From positions 1-5,035 of the forward strand of contig SXSP01000482.1 in the NCBI GenBank assembly GCA_005792225.1: a stretch of 5,035 bases of DNA. The letters are read 5' to 3'. Shown here one piece after another: positions 1-5,035 of the stretch (its first letter is position 1; each line of letters begins with the position of its first letter). Source of the DNA: Bdellovibrionales bacterium (GTDB lineage Bacteria; Bdellovibrionota; Bdellovibrionia; Bdellovibrionales; JAMPXM01). The notes below the pieces were generated by a model that ran no database searches, was not told the origin of the DNA, and saw only the letters and a list, made by a program, of their open reading frames with translations. Position numbers and translations under genes: made by a program.

Positions 1-1
1 C

Positions 2-376
2 CTCAACGTCGCATCGACGGCGGCATTCCAGCCGGGCCCGCGCATGGCCGTTTACTTCGCAACCAAGGCTTACGTTCTCTCGTTCACGGAGGCCGTTGCC
101 CACGAACTCAAAGGATCTGGCGTGACGCTCACGGCCCTTTGTCCAGGCCCCACCTCATCGAACTTCGTGGAGGCGGCGCAAATCACGACCGAGAAAATCT
201 TTAACTCGGGAACGATGCCGACCGCCGAGGAAGTTGCTCGGTACGGCTATCAGTCGGTTATGGCGGGAAAGACCGTCGCGATCCACGGCTGGATGAACTT
301 AGTCCTCGCACAATCCAATCGCCTCACGCCGAGACGTTGGGTGCGGGCGATTACCGGTTGGCTTCTCCGAGCCTAA
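2..376 (+). CDS. Short-chain dehydrogenase/reductase (SDR), C-terminal part, 5' end outside window
   Basis: This is the C-terminal part (124 residues) of a classical NAD(P)-dependent short-chain dehydrogenase. The frame is open from base 2, so the gene starts before the window. The first ATG in view, at 44, is internal and should not be taken as the start. Visible family marks are NVAS with the catalytic Ser, about 13 residues before YFATK, which is the YxxxK catalytic Tyr/Lys pair. Next comes the strand-turn region ALCPGPTSSNF, the usual PG motif after the active site. The tail (GKTVAIHGWMNLVLAQSNRLTPRRWV) resembles the broad DltE/YqjQ-like SDR group (COG0300 type), whose substrates are mostly unknown. 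The Rossmann GxxxGxG motif lies outside the window. The stop is TAA at 374-376. The next gene starts 46 bases on, on the same strand, so co-transcription is possible. SDR family membership is firm; the substrate cannot be told. Confidence 0.93.
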   Translation, partial: LNVASTAAFQPGPRMAVYFATKAYVLSFTEAVAHELKGSGVTLTALCPGPTSSNFVEAAQITTEKIFNSGTMPTAEEVARYGYQSVMAGKTVAIHGWMNLVLAQSNRLTPRRWVRAITGWLLRA

Positions 377-422
377 GGTCGAGGAACTCAAGAAGCGCGC
401 GAATTCCGTCGAAAAGTGGGGC

Positions 423-926
423 ATGAAAGCCTTCGTTCTTTCGATTTTGACTGCTGGCGTGGCCTCGAGCGCGGTGGCGGAGCCATGGGCTCAGCACGCT
501 TCGCGCCTGCCGACGCTCGCTAAAAAAATCGAAGACAACGAAAAAGAAATCAAGAGCCTCATTGAACAGAAGAATCACACCGAGAATCCCTCGGCCCTTC
601 ACGACATCGTCCGTTCTCTCGCGGAGAAACATAAGACCCTCGCGGAGACGAGCGCGGAGTACGAGACCGAACGTCTTCACGTGCGCTTTAAGCATCCCGA
701 TCGCGCGGCTGTCGTTGATCGTCAATACGTGCACTATAAACTAAAAACGATTGATGAGCTCGCGAACGAAGTCGGTCTCGATGGACGGCTGGACCGGTTG
801 AAAGCGAAGGTCATCGCCACATTCCCCACGCCAGCACCGGTCGAGAAAACGAAATCCGACACGTCTCGCAAACCCGCGGCGGTTGATGACGAAGACGCGC
901 CTGAACGCATCCATCTTGAAAAGTAG
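423..926 (+). CDS. Secreted coiled-coil hypothetical protein
   Basis: I do not recognise this 167-residue protein. Residues 1-19 form a convincing Sec signal peptide: Lys2, a hydrophobic core FVLSILTAGVA, and a likely signal peptidase I site AVA|E after residue 19. The mature protein would be periplasmic or secreted. Residues 28-85 are rich in Lys, Glu and Leu with heptad-like spacing (LAKKIEDNEKEIKSLIEQK), suggesting helical coiled coil broken by NPS near 55-57. Residues 86-134 (RFKHPDRAAVVDRQY, then a Leu/Lys helix) may be a small conserved core. From about 135 the tail is Pro- and charge-rich and probably disordered. There is no transmembrane segment after the signal and no Cys in the mature part. 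The start is fixed by the signal peptide; the Shine-Dalgarno is poor (a G-run directly before the ATG). It lies 46 bases after the SDR gene and ends flush against a convergent lipoprotein gene. Confidence 0.8.
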   Translation: MKAFVLSILTAGVASSAVAEPWAQHASRLPTLAKKIEDNEKEIKSLIEQKNHTENPSALHDIVRSLAEKHKTLAETSAEYETERLHVRFKHPDRAAVVDRQYVHYKLKTIDELANEVGLDGRLDRLKAKVIATFPTPAPVEKTKSDTSRKPAAVDDEDAPERIHLEK

Positions 927-1451
927 TTAATCGACGGGCTCGAATTCGGGGGCTCGCTTCGACTTCTCTCGTTGTGAGCGCTGATAGTGGTCGGTGCCGT
1001 ACATTGAGTCTTTCAAGCGAAGGTCGAGATCATCAGGTTTTGCACGTTCAGATTTCGATTGAAGCTTGATGATTCCGACTTCTTCCTCGTAGCGAGCTTT
1101 TTCCGCTTCTTCTCGCTCCCGATCTTCTTTGAGAACTTGCTCATTGATCTTGTCTTGTTCTTCAGCCGACATTGGCGGAGTGACGCGGCCTCCAACATAC
1201 ACCGCTCGGCCGAATTCAAAGTGGACCTCGCGAATTTGATCCGCGCCATCGTCGCTGCGGTAGAGATACAGCCAGCGATCTTTTCCCTGGTAGCGCATTT
1301 TCTTTAATGGCCCGCCGGCGAGTTCGAGTACCGTCGACTTGTCCATCCCGACCCGCACGGCTTCAAAGCGTCTGTGGGGAGCCGTTTGGCAAGACACCAA
1401 AATCGTCGCGAAGAGCATCCAATAAAACTGAATGAGAAGACTTCTGGCCAT
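927..1451 (-). CDS. BamE/OmlA (SmpA)-like outer-membrane lipoprotein with charged C-terminal tail
   Basis: A 174-residue lipoprotein. The signal (MARSLLIQFYWMLFATI) ends in the lipobox LVSC, so Cys21 would be lipidated; Gln at the next position favours outer-membrane sorting. Residues 28-88 match the BamE/OmlA pattern: VGMDKSTVLELAGGPL (a GM....V....G.P helix-turn), then DRWLYLYRS (strand) and IREVHFEFGRAVYVGG (strand pair). In Proteobacteria such domains occur in BamE and in other small envelope lipoproteins. Residues 95-145 are strongly charged (EDREREEAEKARYEEE), probably a long helix; BamE itself (about 113 residues) has no such tail, so this is probably a BamE-like relative, not BamE proper. 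A longer reading from 1538 adds 29 residues before the signal, has no ribosome binding site and lies upstream of a good candidate promoter. ATG 1451 has GAGGG 4 bases upstream and is preferred. The stop abuts the convergent gene's stop. Confidence 0.82.
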   Translation of the reverse strand: MARSLLIQFYWMLFATILVSCQTAPHRRFEAVRVGMDKSTVLELAGGPLKKMRYQGKDRWLYLYRSDDGADQIREVHFEFGRAVYVGGRVTPPMSAEEQDKINEQVLKEDREREEAEKARYEEEVGIIKLQSKSERAKPDDLDLRLKDSMYGTDHYQRSQREKSKRAPEFEPVD

Positions 1452-1455
1452 CGAT

Positions 1456-1460
1456 CCCTC
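1456..1460 (-). promoter_or_regulatory. Ribosome binding site that decides the lipoprotein start
   Basis: Read on the minus strand, GAGGG lies 4 bases before the ATG at 1451. The alternative ATG at 1538 has no purine-rich motif before it. Together with the lipobox this sets the start at 1451. Confidence 0.6.
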
Positions 1461-1470
1461 GTAGGTCTCC

Positions 1471-1497
1471 AGTATAACCCGTCCTCTCGAGTCGCAA
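1471..1497 (-). promoter_or_regulatory. Candidate sigma-70-type promoter for the BamE-like lipoprotein gene
   Basis: On the minus strand TATACT (1476-1471) matches the -10 consensus at five of six bases. TTGCGA (1497-1492) matches the -35 consensus at four of six, with a short spacer of 15 bases. Transcription would begin near 1464, giving a leader of about 13 bases that still contains the GAGGG ribosome binding site. It lies within the reading frame of the longer start candidate, which argues against that start. The call rests on consensus match only; the 15-base spacing is below the optimum of 17. Confidence 0.4.
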
Positions 1498-1533
1498 AAA
1501 ACGAAATGATTGCGAGATCTAAGGGCTGTCTGG

Positions 1534-1570
1534 CTCATGGGCAGGCGTTCAGACCGTCAACGCCCATGAG
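1534..1570. repeat. Perfect 9-bp inverted repeat in the intergenic region
   Basis: CTCATGGGC at 1534-1542 and GCCCATGAG at 1562-1570 are exact reverse complements with a 19-base loop. Inside, GCGTT (1545-1549) and AACGC (1559-1563) can also pair, so a bulged stem of 7 plus 5 bp with a 9-base loop is possible. No T-run follows on either strand, so it is not a standard terminator. It sits between the operon's end and the lipoprotein promoter, about 37 bases upstream of the -35 candidate. It could be an operator, an RNA-processing hairpin, or chance. Confidence 0.5.
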
Positions 1571-1593
1571 AGGGGGATCACATAGAGAGATGA

Positions 1594-1636
1594 GAAAACC
1601 GAACAAGAGCGAGTCTCAATTTGAGACGGGTTCGGT
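1594..1636 (-). terminator. Candidate terminator hairpin overlapping the end of the acyl-CoA ligase gene
   Basis: On the minus strand, ACCGAAC (1636-1630) pairs with GTTCGGT (1604-1598). Nested within it is a perfect stem GTCTCAA/TTGAGAC (1627-1621 with 1619-1613) around a single base. The outer stem is followed by TTTC, so the T-run is short (four T counting the last stem base). An asymmetric internal loop (2 and 8 bases) separates the stems. The structure includes the ligase stop codon at 1616-1618. Its place at the end of a leftward operon supports a terminator role; the weak T-run and short inner loop reduce certainty. Confidence 0.4.
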
Positions 1637-3118
1637 GGGCAAGCGCCGCTTCAGAATTTTGCCGCTGTCTCCCTTGGGAAGGTCATTCATGAACTCCACC
1701 CACTTCGGGATCTTGTACTTAGCAAGGTTGCCCGCGCAAAACTTCAAGACATCATCGGCGGTCAAAGAGTGGCCCGCGTGAAGAGAAATGAACACCTTGC
1801 CGACTTCGCCCCATTTGGCATCAGGGACGCCAATCACGGCGACTTCACGAATCGCCGGGTGCTGACTCAAGTATCTCTCAATCTCAACCGGGTAGACATT
1901 TTCCCCGCCGCTGATGAACATGTCTTTTTTGCGGCCGGCGACGTAAAAATAACCTTCATCATCTTTTCGGACTAAATCACCGGTATGGAGCCAGCCATCG
2001 CGAATGGTATGCGCCGTCGCTTCGGGATTTCTCCAGTAACCCGGAGTGCACACGGGACCGCGGAGAACGAGCTCTCCAATCTCACCCGTCGCGACCTCCC
2101 GGCCCGAATCATCGACAACTCGCGCTTCGATGTAGAAGTTTGGAAATCCAATTGACCCGATTTTGCGAACCGAATCTTCCTCATTGAGTGAGAAAACGTT
2201 GGGGCCAAATTCAGTCAGACCGTATCCCTGACGAATCGGAACACCTTTTTTCTCCCAAGTTTTGATGAGTTCGATTGGCATCGGTTCGCCGCCGACGATG
2301 GCGTAGCGCACGCTCGAAAGGTCCACGCTCTCAAATCCCGGAGAACGATTCATCATATCCATTGTCGTGGGAACACCGAAGAGTACGGTCACGCGCTCGC
2401 GTTCGCACAGCTCTAGCACTCGAGCCGCGTCGAACTTCTTCATCAACACGGTCCGTGCACCACGGTGAACAAATGGCGTCACGAGGACGTTCCATCCTCC
2501 CGTATGAAAGAACGGTAGGAATCCCACCGCGACGTCGTTCTGGCTTAAGTTCAATCGCAGTGTTGTGTTGATCGAGTTCCAGTGGAGCATCCGGTTCGAG
2601 ACAATGGCACCCTTTGGTGCGCCGGTCGTTCCAGACGTGTAGAGGATCATGCAGGGAGACTCGAATTCGCCCTCGAATGGAAGATCTTTATCTTCAGTAG
2701 AGTTAGCGCAAAATTTCGAAAGTTCCTCGAACTCCCACCGTTTATCGGGAATGGCCGAGACATCCGCGGCTTTCACCACATCGGTAAACTGGTTTTGGTG
2801 AATCAGGAGGCTTGCGCCGCTGTCTCCGAGAACGTGGGAGATCTCGCGAGCCGTCAGCCGATAGTTGATCGGTACGAGCACCGCGCCCAAGCGCTGGACC
2901 GCAAAGAAGAGCGGAAGATATTCGATCTCGTTGGTCGCGAGGACGGCAACGCGATCGCCCGTCTTGATTTCGAACGAAGTGCGCAGATGAAACGCGAGAT
3001 GCCGACTCAAGCGATAGAGATGCGAATACGAATACTCAACCTTTGAGTCCGCATCCTTGAACGCCACGGAATTCGGGGCGTACCGGTTCCATTGCTTGAG
3101 CCAGTCCATTTCGATCAT
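1616..3118 (-). CDS. AMP-forming fatty acyl-CoA synthetase (ANL superfamily ligase)
   Basis: A full-length 500-residue adenylate-forming ligase. It should activate a carboxylic acid, most likely a medium- or long-chain fatty acid, with ATP to an acyl-adenylate and then to the CoA thioester. Motifs in order (numbered from ATG 3118): P-loop A3 YTSGTTGAPKG at 160-170, FFHTGGW near 203-209, A5 QGYGLTE at 297-303, GWLHTGDL ending near 382, hinge and A8 GRKKDMFISGGENVYP near 395-410, and A10 GDSGKILKRRL with the catalytic Lys at 487. All key elements are present, with no frameshift. FadD/CaiC-like acyl-CoA ligases share this layout; the acid cannot be read from sequence. It is the last gene of the operon, and its start overlaps the synthase's stop (TTGATG). 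A TTG at 3121 lies at a better distance (9 bases) from an upstream GGAG than the ATG (12 bases), so either may be the true start; ATG at 3109 is a third option. Confidence 0.93.
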   Translation of the reverse strand: MIEMDWLKQWNRYAPNSVAFKDADSKVEYSYSHLYRLSRHLAFHLRTSFEIKTGDRVAVLATNEIEYLPLFFAVQRLGAVLVPINYRLTAREISHVLGDSGASLLIHQNQFTDVVKAADVSAIPDKRWEFEELSKFCANSTEDKDLPFEGEFESPCMILYTSGTTGAPKGAIVSNRMLHWNSINTTLRLNLSQNDVAVGFLPFFHTGGWNVLVTPFVHRGARTVLMKKFDAARVLELCERERVTVLFGVPTTMDMMNRSPGFESVDLSSVRYAIVGGEPMPIELIKTWEKKGVPIRQGYGLTEFGPNVFSLNEEDSVRKIGSIGFPNFYIEARVVDDSGREVATGEIGELVLRGPVCTPGYWRNPEATAHTIRDGWLHTGDLVRKDDEGYFYVAGRKKDMFISGGENVYPVEIERYLSQHPAIREVAVIGVPDAKWGEVGKVFISLHAGHSLTADDVLKFCAGNLAKYKIPKWVEFMNDLPKGDSGKILKRRLPTEPVSN

Positions 3119-4119
3119 CAAGTATCGTAGCTCCAGCGAAGCGCCATCGCGGCCATCGACATTCCGCCGCCCGATCCGAGAACCATGACGAGATCACCCT
3201 TTTTAAGTTTGTGAGCGCGAGCCGCGTCTGCGATCGCCATCGGGATGCAGGCACTGCCGGTGTAGCCATAGCGATCCATGATGTTGTGGGCTTTCTCCAA
3301 AGGCGCGCCGATTCTGTTCATCGCCTCGACGATCGAGTTCACGTTGATTTGCGTGTAAAAGAAGTGGCTCACGTTACCAACGCGCGCGTTCACGCGATCG
3401 AGGATTAAATTCGTAAGAAGGGGCCACTGAATTCCGTTCGTCTCGGGAGGAATTCTCTTCGTGAACTGAAGAAGGTGTTGGCGAGCGGCTACAGTCGTAT
3501 CCGAGATGGGGAAGCGCGTTCCGCCAGCGTAAATTCCCATGTAGTCGTGGTATTGACCTTCAGTCGCGAGATGGGATGCCAGCACGCCAAATTCATTCGA
3601 AGGAGCACGTTGAACGATCGCGGCTCCCGCACCATCGGCGAACACGCTCGTCACTTTGTAGTCGTTCCAGTCAAAGTACTTCGACATGCCGTACGCACCG
3701 ACGACGAGAATGTTGTTGTAGCGCTCATCCGTCGAGATGTACTTGCTCGCAACGTCGAGTGCTGTCACGAACCCCGCGCATGCGGTATTCAGATCGAAAG
3801 TTCCCGCTCTCGTCGCGCCCATTTTGAACTGCACGACGGCCGCGGTCGAAGGTGAAATGTAATCGGGTGTGTCCGTCGCGACGATGATCAGGTCAAGATC
3901 CTTCGCGGTGATGCCCGCGTTCTTCATCGCCTCTTCGGCTGCCGGCAGAATGAGATCCGACGTCGCCTGATCTTCGCTCATGAAATGACGTTGGCGGATG
4001 TTTCGCTGTTCGATCAGAAACTGATTCATGTCGCGATCATATTTTTTCGAGAAGAAGTCGTTTTCGACGACATTCTCGGGTGCGTAGATACCTGTTCCAG
4101 CGATGGTGGCGCGGGTCAT
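3118..4119 (-). CDS. Ketoacyl-ACP synthase III (FabH/KAS III)-like condensing enzyme with altered active site
   Basis: A 333-residue thiolase-fold condensing enzyme, close to the FabH size of about 320. KAS III enzymes join an acyl-CoA or acyl-ACP to malonyl-ACP or a related acceptor by Claisen condensation, in the cytoplasm. Seen in order: IAGTGIYAPENVV at the N-terminus, NTACAGF with the nucleophile Cys114, SVFADGAGAAIV near 158-169, and the C-terminal glycine loop GSGGGMSMAA near 315-324. The other two catalytic positions differ: FabH's HQAN is TQIN here (Thr256), and FabH's GNTS is GYTGS (Tyr286). Thus the Cys-His-Asn triad is not intact, although the fold signature is good. The start at 4119 is chosen because GGAGG lies 6 bases upstream and MTRATIAGTG is the natural N-terminus; a longer reading from 4161 would overlap the hydrolase. 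The gene begins 16 bases after the hydrolase stop and overlaps the ligase start. It is probably not the housekeeping FabH. Confidence 0.88.
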   Translation of the reverse strand: MTRATIAGTGIYAPENVVENDFFSKKYDRDMNQFLIEQRNIRQRHFMSEDQATSDLILPAAEEAMKNAGITAKDLDLIIVATDTPDYISPSTAAVVQFKMGATRAGTFDLNTACAGFVTALDVASKYISTDERYNNILVVGAYGMSKYFDWNDYKVTSVFADGAGAAIVQRAPSNEFGVLASHLATEGQYHDYMGIYAGGTRFPISDTTVAARQHLLQFTKRIPPETNGIQWPLLTNLILDRVNARVGNVSHFFYTQINVNSIVEAMNRIGAPLEKAHNIMDRYGYTGSACIPMAIADAARAHKLKKGDLVMVLGSGGGMSMAAMALRWSYDT

Positions 4120-4125
4120 GATTTT

Positions 4126-4130
4126 CCTCC
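4126..4130 (-). promoter_or_regulatory. Strong ribosome binding site of the KAS III-like gene
   Basis: GGAGG on the minus strand lies 6 bases before ATG 4119. It fills the short gap after the hydrolase stop and decides the start in favour of 4119 over the ATG at 4161. Confidence 0.75.
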
Positions 4131-4135
4131 GGCTT

Positions 4136-4927
4136 TCATTTCCGATTGAACAAAAAGTCATTCACGAGCTCAACGAAGAGAGGGGGATTCTCGACGTTCG
4201 CGGAATGACCTTGATCCTTTAAAAGTTTAAACTGACCGTTTGGGAGACCTTTTGCCAGCTCCTCAGATGGAGTGACCGGCAAAATGACATCGTGTTGTCC
4301 GTGAAGCACGAGAATCGGGTGCTGAATTTTCGCGAGATCCGCCGAGATGTCGATGTTTCGAAGTGCGGCAGGAACTCCATGCCAGTTTTCTTTCGCCACT
4401 CCGAAAGCATCGTCAACGATGCGCTTAAAGAGAGGAGATGCGGGATCATTCCCGTGAATCGTCGCTCCCATCACGGTCGCGCAATAAGCTTTGTCTCGAC
4501 TCATTTGAGTGAAGGCATCGAGCGAAGCCTTCTCGAATTGCACACCGCTTGCACCGACGGGATCCAGCAGGACCGCGCGGTCAAAGAGCTCGGGTGCTTT
4601 GAGCATCGCGTAGAGCGCGATGAGTCCACCGGTCGAGTGTGCGACGACCGATGTCTTTGTCACGCCGCGGGCGCGGAGTTCTTTTATGTAGTCGTCCGCG
4701 AGCTGCGATGGCGCAAGGTCCTCAGCCGAAGCAGGGGCGGGGCTTTTTCCGCAACCGCGCCACTCGCCCAAAAGGAAGCGGCCTTCGAATCCCGGTTGCG
4801 CCAGCTTCTTCCAAATCTCGATGGATGGCTCCCACCAAGTATTTGAGGCGAGATTGCCGTGAATGAAGAGCGTGTCGCTCGGTGCGATCGCGGCGTAACT
4901 TTCGACGTTCATTTTCCACTGGCTCAT
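4136..4927 (-). CDS. Alpha/beta-hydrolase fold esterase/thioesterase-like protein
   Basis: A complete 263-residue serine hydrolase of the alpha/beta fold, with no signal peptide, so cytoplasmic. Visible parts: oxyanion-hole HG in FIHGNLASNTWW (23-24), WRGCGKS near 56-62 (the common RG.G.S loop), nucleophile elbow VVAHSTGG with Ser98, acid GQHDVILP with Asp213, and base DQGHSANVENP with His241. The elbow has Ala in place of the first Gly of GxSxG, a tolerated variant. The catalytic triad is complete. Family members hydrolyse esters, thioesters, C-C bonds or lactones; the substrate is not evident. Because a condensing enzyme and an acyl-CoA ligase follow directly, release or editing of an acyl thioester or ester is a reasonable inference. 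The start at 4927 lies 5 bases after an upstream stop, with GGTGA as a weak ribosome binding site; ATG 4912 is an alternative. Nucleophile Ser, not Asp, separates it from haloalkane-dehalogenase-like OleB. Confidence 0.9.
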   Translation of the reverse strand: MSQWKMNVESYAAIAPSDTLFIHGNLASNTWWEPSIEIWKKLAQPGFEGRFLLGEWRGCGKSPAPASAEDLAPSQLADDYIKELRARGVTKTSVVAHSTGGLIALYAMLKAPELFDRAVLLDPVGASGVQFEKASLDAFTQMSRDKAYCATVMGATIHGNDPASPLFKRIVDDAFGVAKENWHGVPAALRNIDISADLAKIQHPILVLHGQHDVILPVTPSEELAKGLPNGQFKLLKDQGHSANVENPPLFVELVNDFLFNRK

Positions 4928-4932
4928 TCAGT

Positions 4933-5035
4933 TCACCGAACGTCGAGCGTCTCGCCGCTTTGAGCCGCCGTCACGGTGTTCGTCCAAGGATTGCCGACGA
5001 ATGTTTGACCGCAGCAGATCGAAGGATTTTTGTCG
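4933..5035 (-). CDS. C-terminal end of an unidentified gene upstream in the operon (partial)
   Basis: On the minus strand one frame is open from the window edge to TGA at 4933-4935, 5 bases before the hydrolase ATG. It gives 33 residues that read like a protein end: DKNPSICCGQTFVGNPW, then a Thr/Ala stretch and SGETLDVR. The third codon positions are mostly G or C, and the composition is more balanced than in the neighbouring frame. That frame is also open to a TGA at 4928-4930 but is very Arg-rich. The tight spacing fits an operon member whose stop overlaps the hydrolase ribosome binding site. The product is not recognisable from so short a piece. Confidence 0.45.
   Translation of the reverse strand, partial: DKNPSICCGQTFVGNPWTNTVTAAQSGETLDVR

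Noticed and set aside
363..422. Open frame running into the secreted protein from upstream, hinting at a frameshifted SDR fusion
   Set aside because: The frame is open (KVEELKKRANSVEKWG precedes the Met), but the SDR already ends at a normal family length and the downstream protein begins with a clean signal peptide. Chance openness is the simpler reading.
351..734. Minus-strand open frame opposite the secreted protein gene
   Set aside because: It is a shadow: the plus-strand frame has a signal peptide and sensible composition, and the minus frame has no ribosome binding site or motif.
1452..1538. Longer lipoprotein start at 1538
   Set aside because: It adds 29 polar residues before the signal peptide, has no ribosome binding site, and overlaps the candidate promoter and inverted repeat.
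1374..1781. Plus-strand open frame across the intergenic region
   Set aside because: It runs antisense through two well-supported minus-strand genes and has a low-complexity, basic composition with no family motif.
4120..4161. Longer KAS III-like start at 4161
   Set aside because: It would overlap the hydrolase's last codons, and the added residues do not fit the family N-terminus; a strong GGAGG precedes ATG 4119.
1616..4927. Calling the operon an OleABC olefin / beta-lactone cluster
   Set aside because: Gene classes match, but the synthase lacks the Cys-His-Asn set of OleA, the hydrolase has a Ser nucleophile where OleB-type proteins have Asp, and the ligase has ordinary acyl-CoA synthetase motifs including the A10 Lys. 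The SDR at the left edge is on the other strand and is not OleD-like in the part visible.
4928..5035. Second open minus-strand frame at the right edge ending at 4928-4930
   Set aside because: It is extremely Arg-rich and unlike a normal protein end; the neighbouring frame ending at 4933 is better balanced.

Overview
The window looks like chromosomal DNA from a Gram-negative bacterium. A lipoprotein with a clear lipobox and a BamE-like fold is encoded next to a second protein with a Sec signal peptide. GC content is moderate (mid-fifties percent by eye). A deltaproteobacterial or Bdellovibrionota-like source fits the style of the small exported proteins, but this is only a weak impression. There are no RNA genes, insertion sequences, phage genes or CRISPR arrays. 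Genes are packed tightly.

Left part, plus strand (1-926): the 3' end of a classical short-chain dehydrogenase/reductase enters from the left edge. It is followed 46 bases later by a small secreted, coiled-coil, charged protein of unknown function. The second gene's stop codon abuts, with no base between, the stop codon of a convergent gene.

Middle, minus strand (927-1615): a BamE/OmlA-like lipoprotein with a long charged tail. A better start than the longest reading is chosen because of its lipobox, its ribosome binding site and a candidate promoter. The short intergenic region behind it holds two inverted repeats, one of which looks like a terminator for the operon on its right.

Right part, minus strand (1616-5035): a tightly coupled operon reading leftwards. 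In transcription order it contains the last codons of an unidentified gene, a serine alpha/beta hydrolase, a ketoacyl-ACP synthase III-like enzyme and an acyl-CoA/AMP-forming ligase. Gaps are 5 and 16 bases, and the last junction is an overlap. The likely joint role is activation of a fatty acid, condensation of an acyl thioester, and hydrolytic release or processing, that is, synthesis or modification of a lipid or fatty-acid-derived compound. The gene set recalls the olefin (OleABC) pathway by class, but active-site residues do not match OleA or OleB. The most notable point is that the synthase keeps its catalytic cysteine while having Thr and Tyr where FabH has its catalytic His and Asn.
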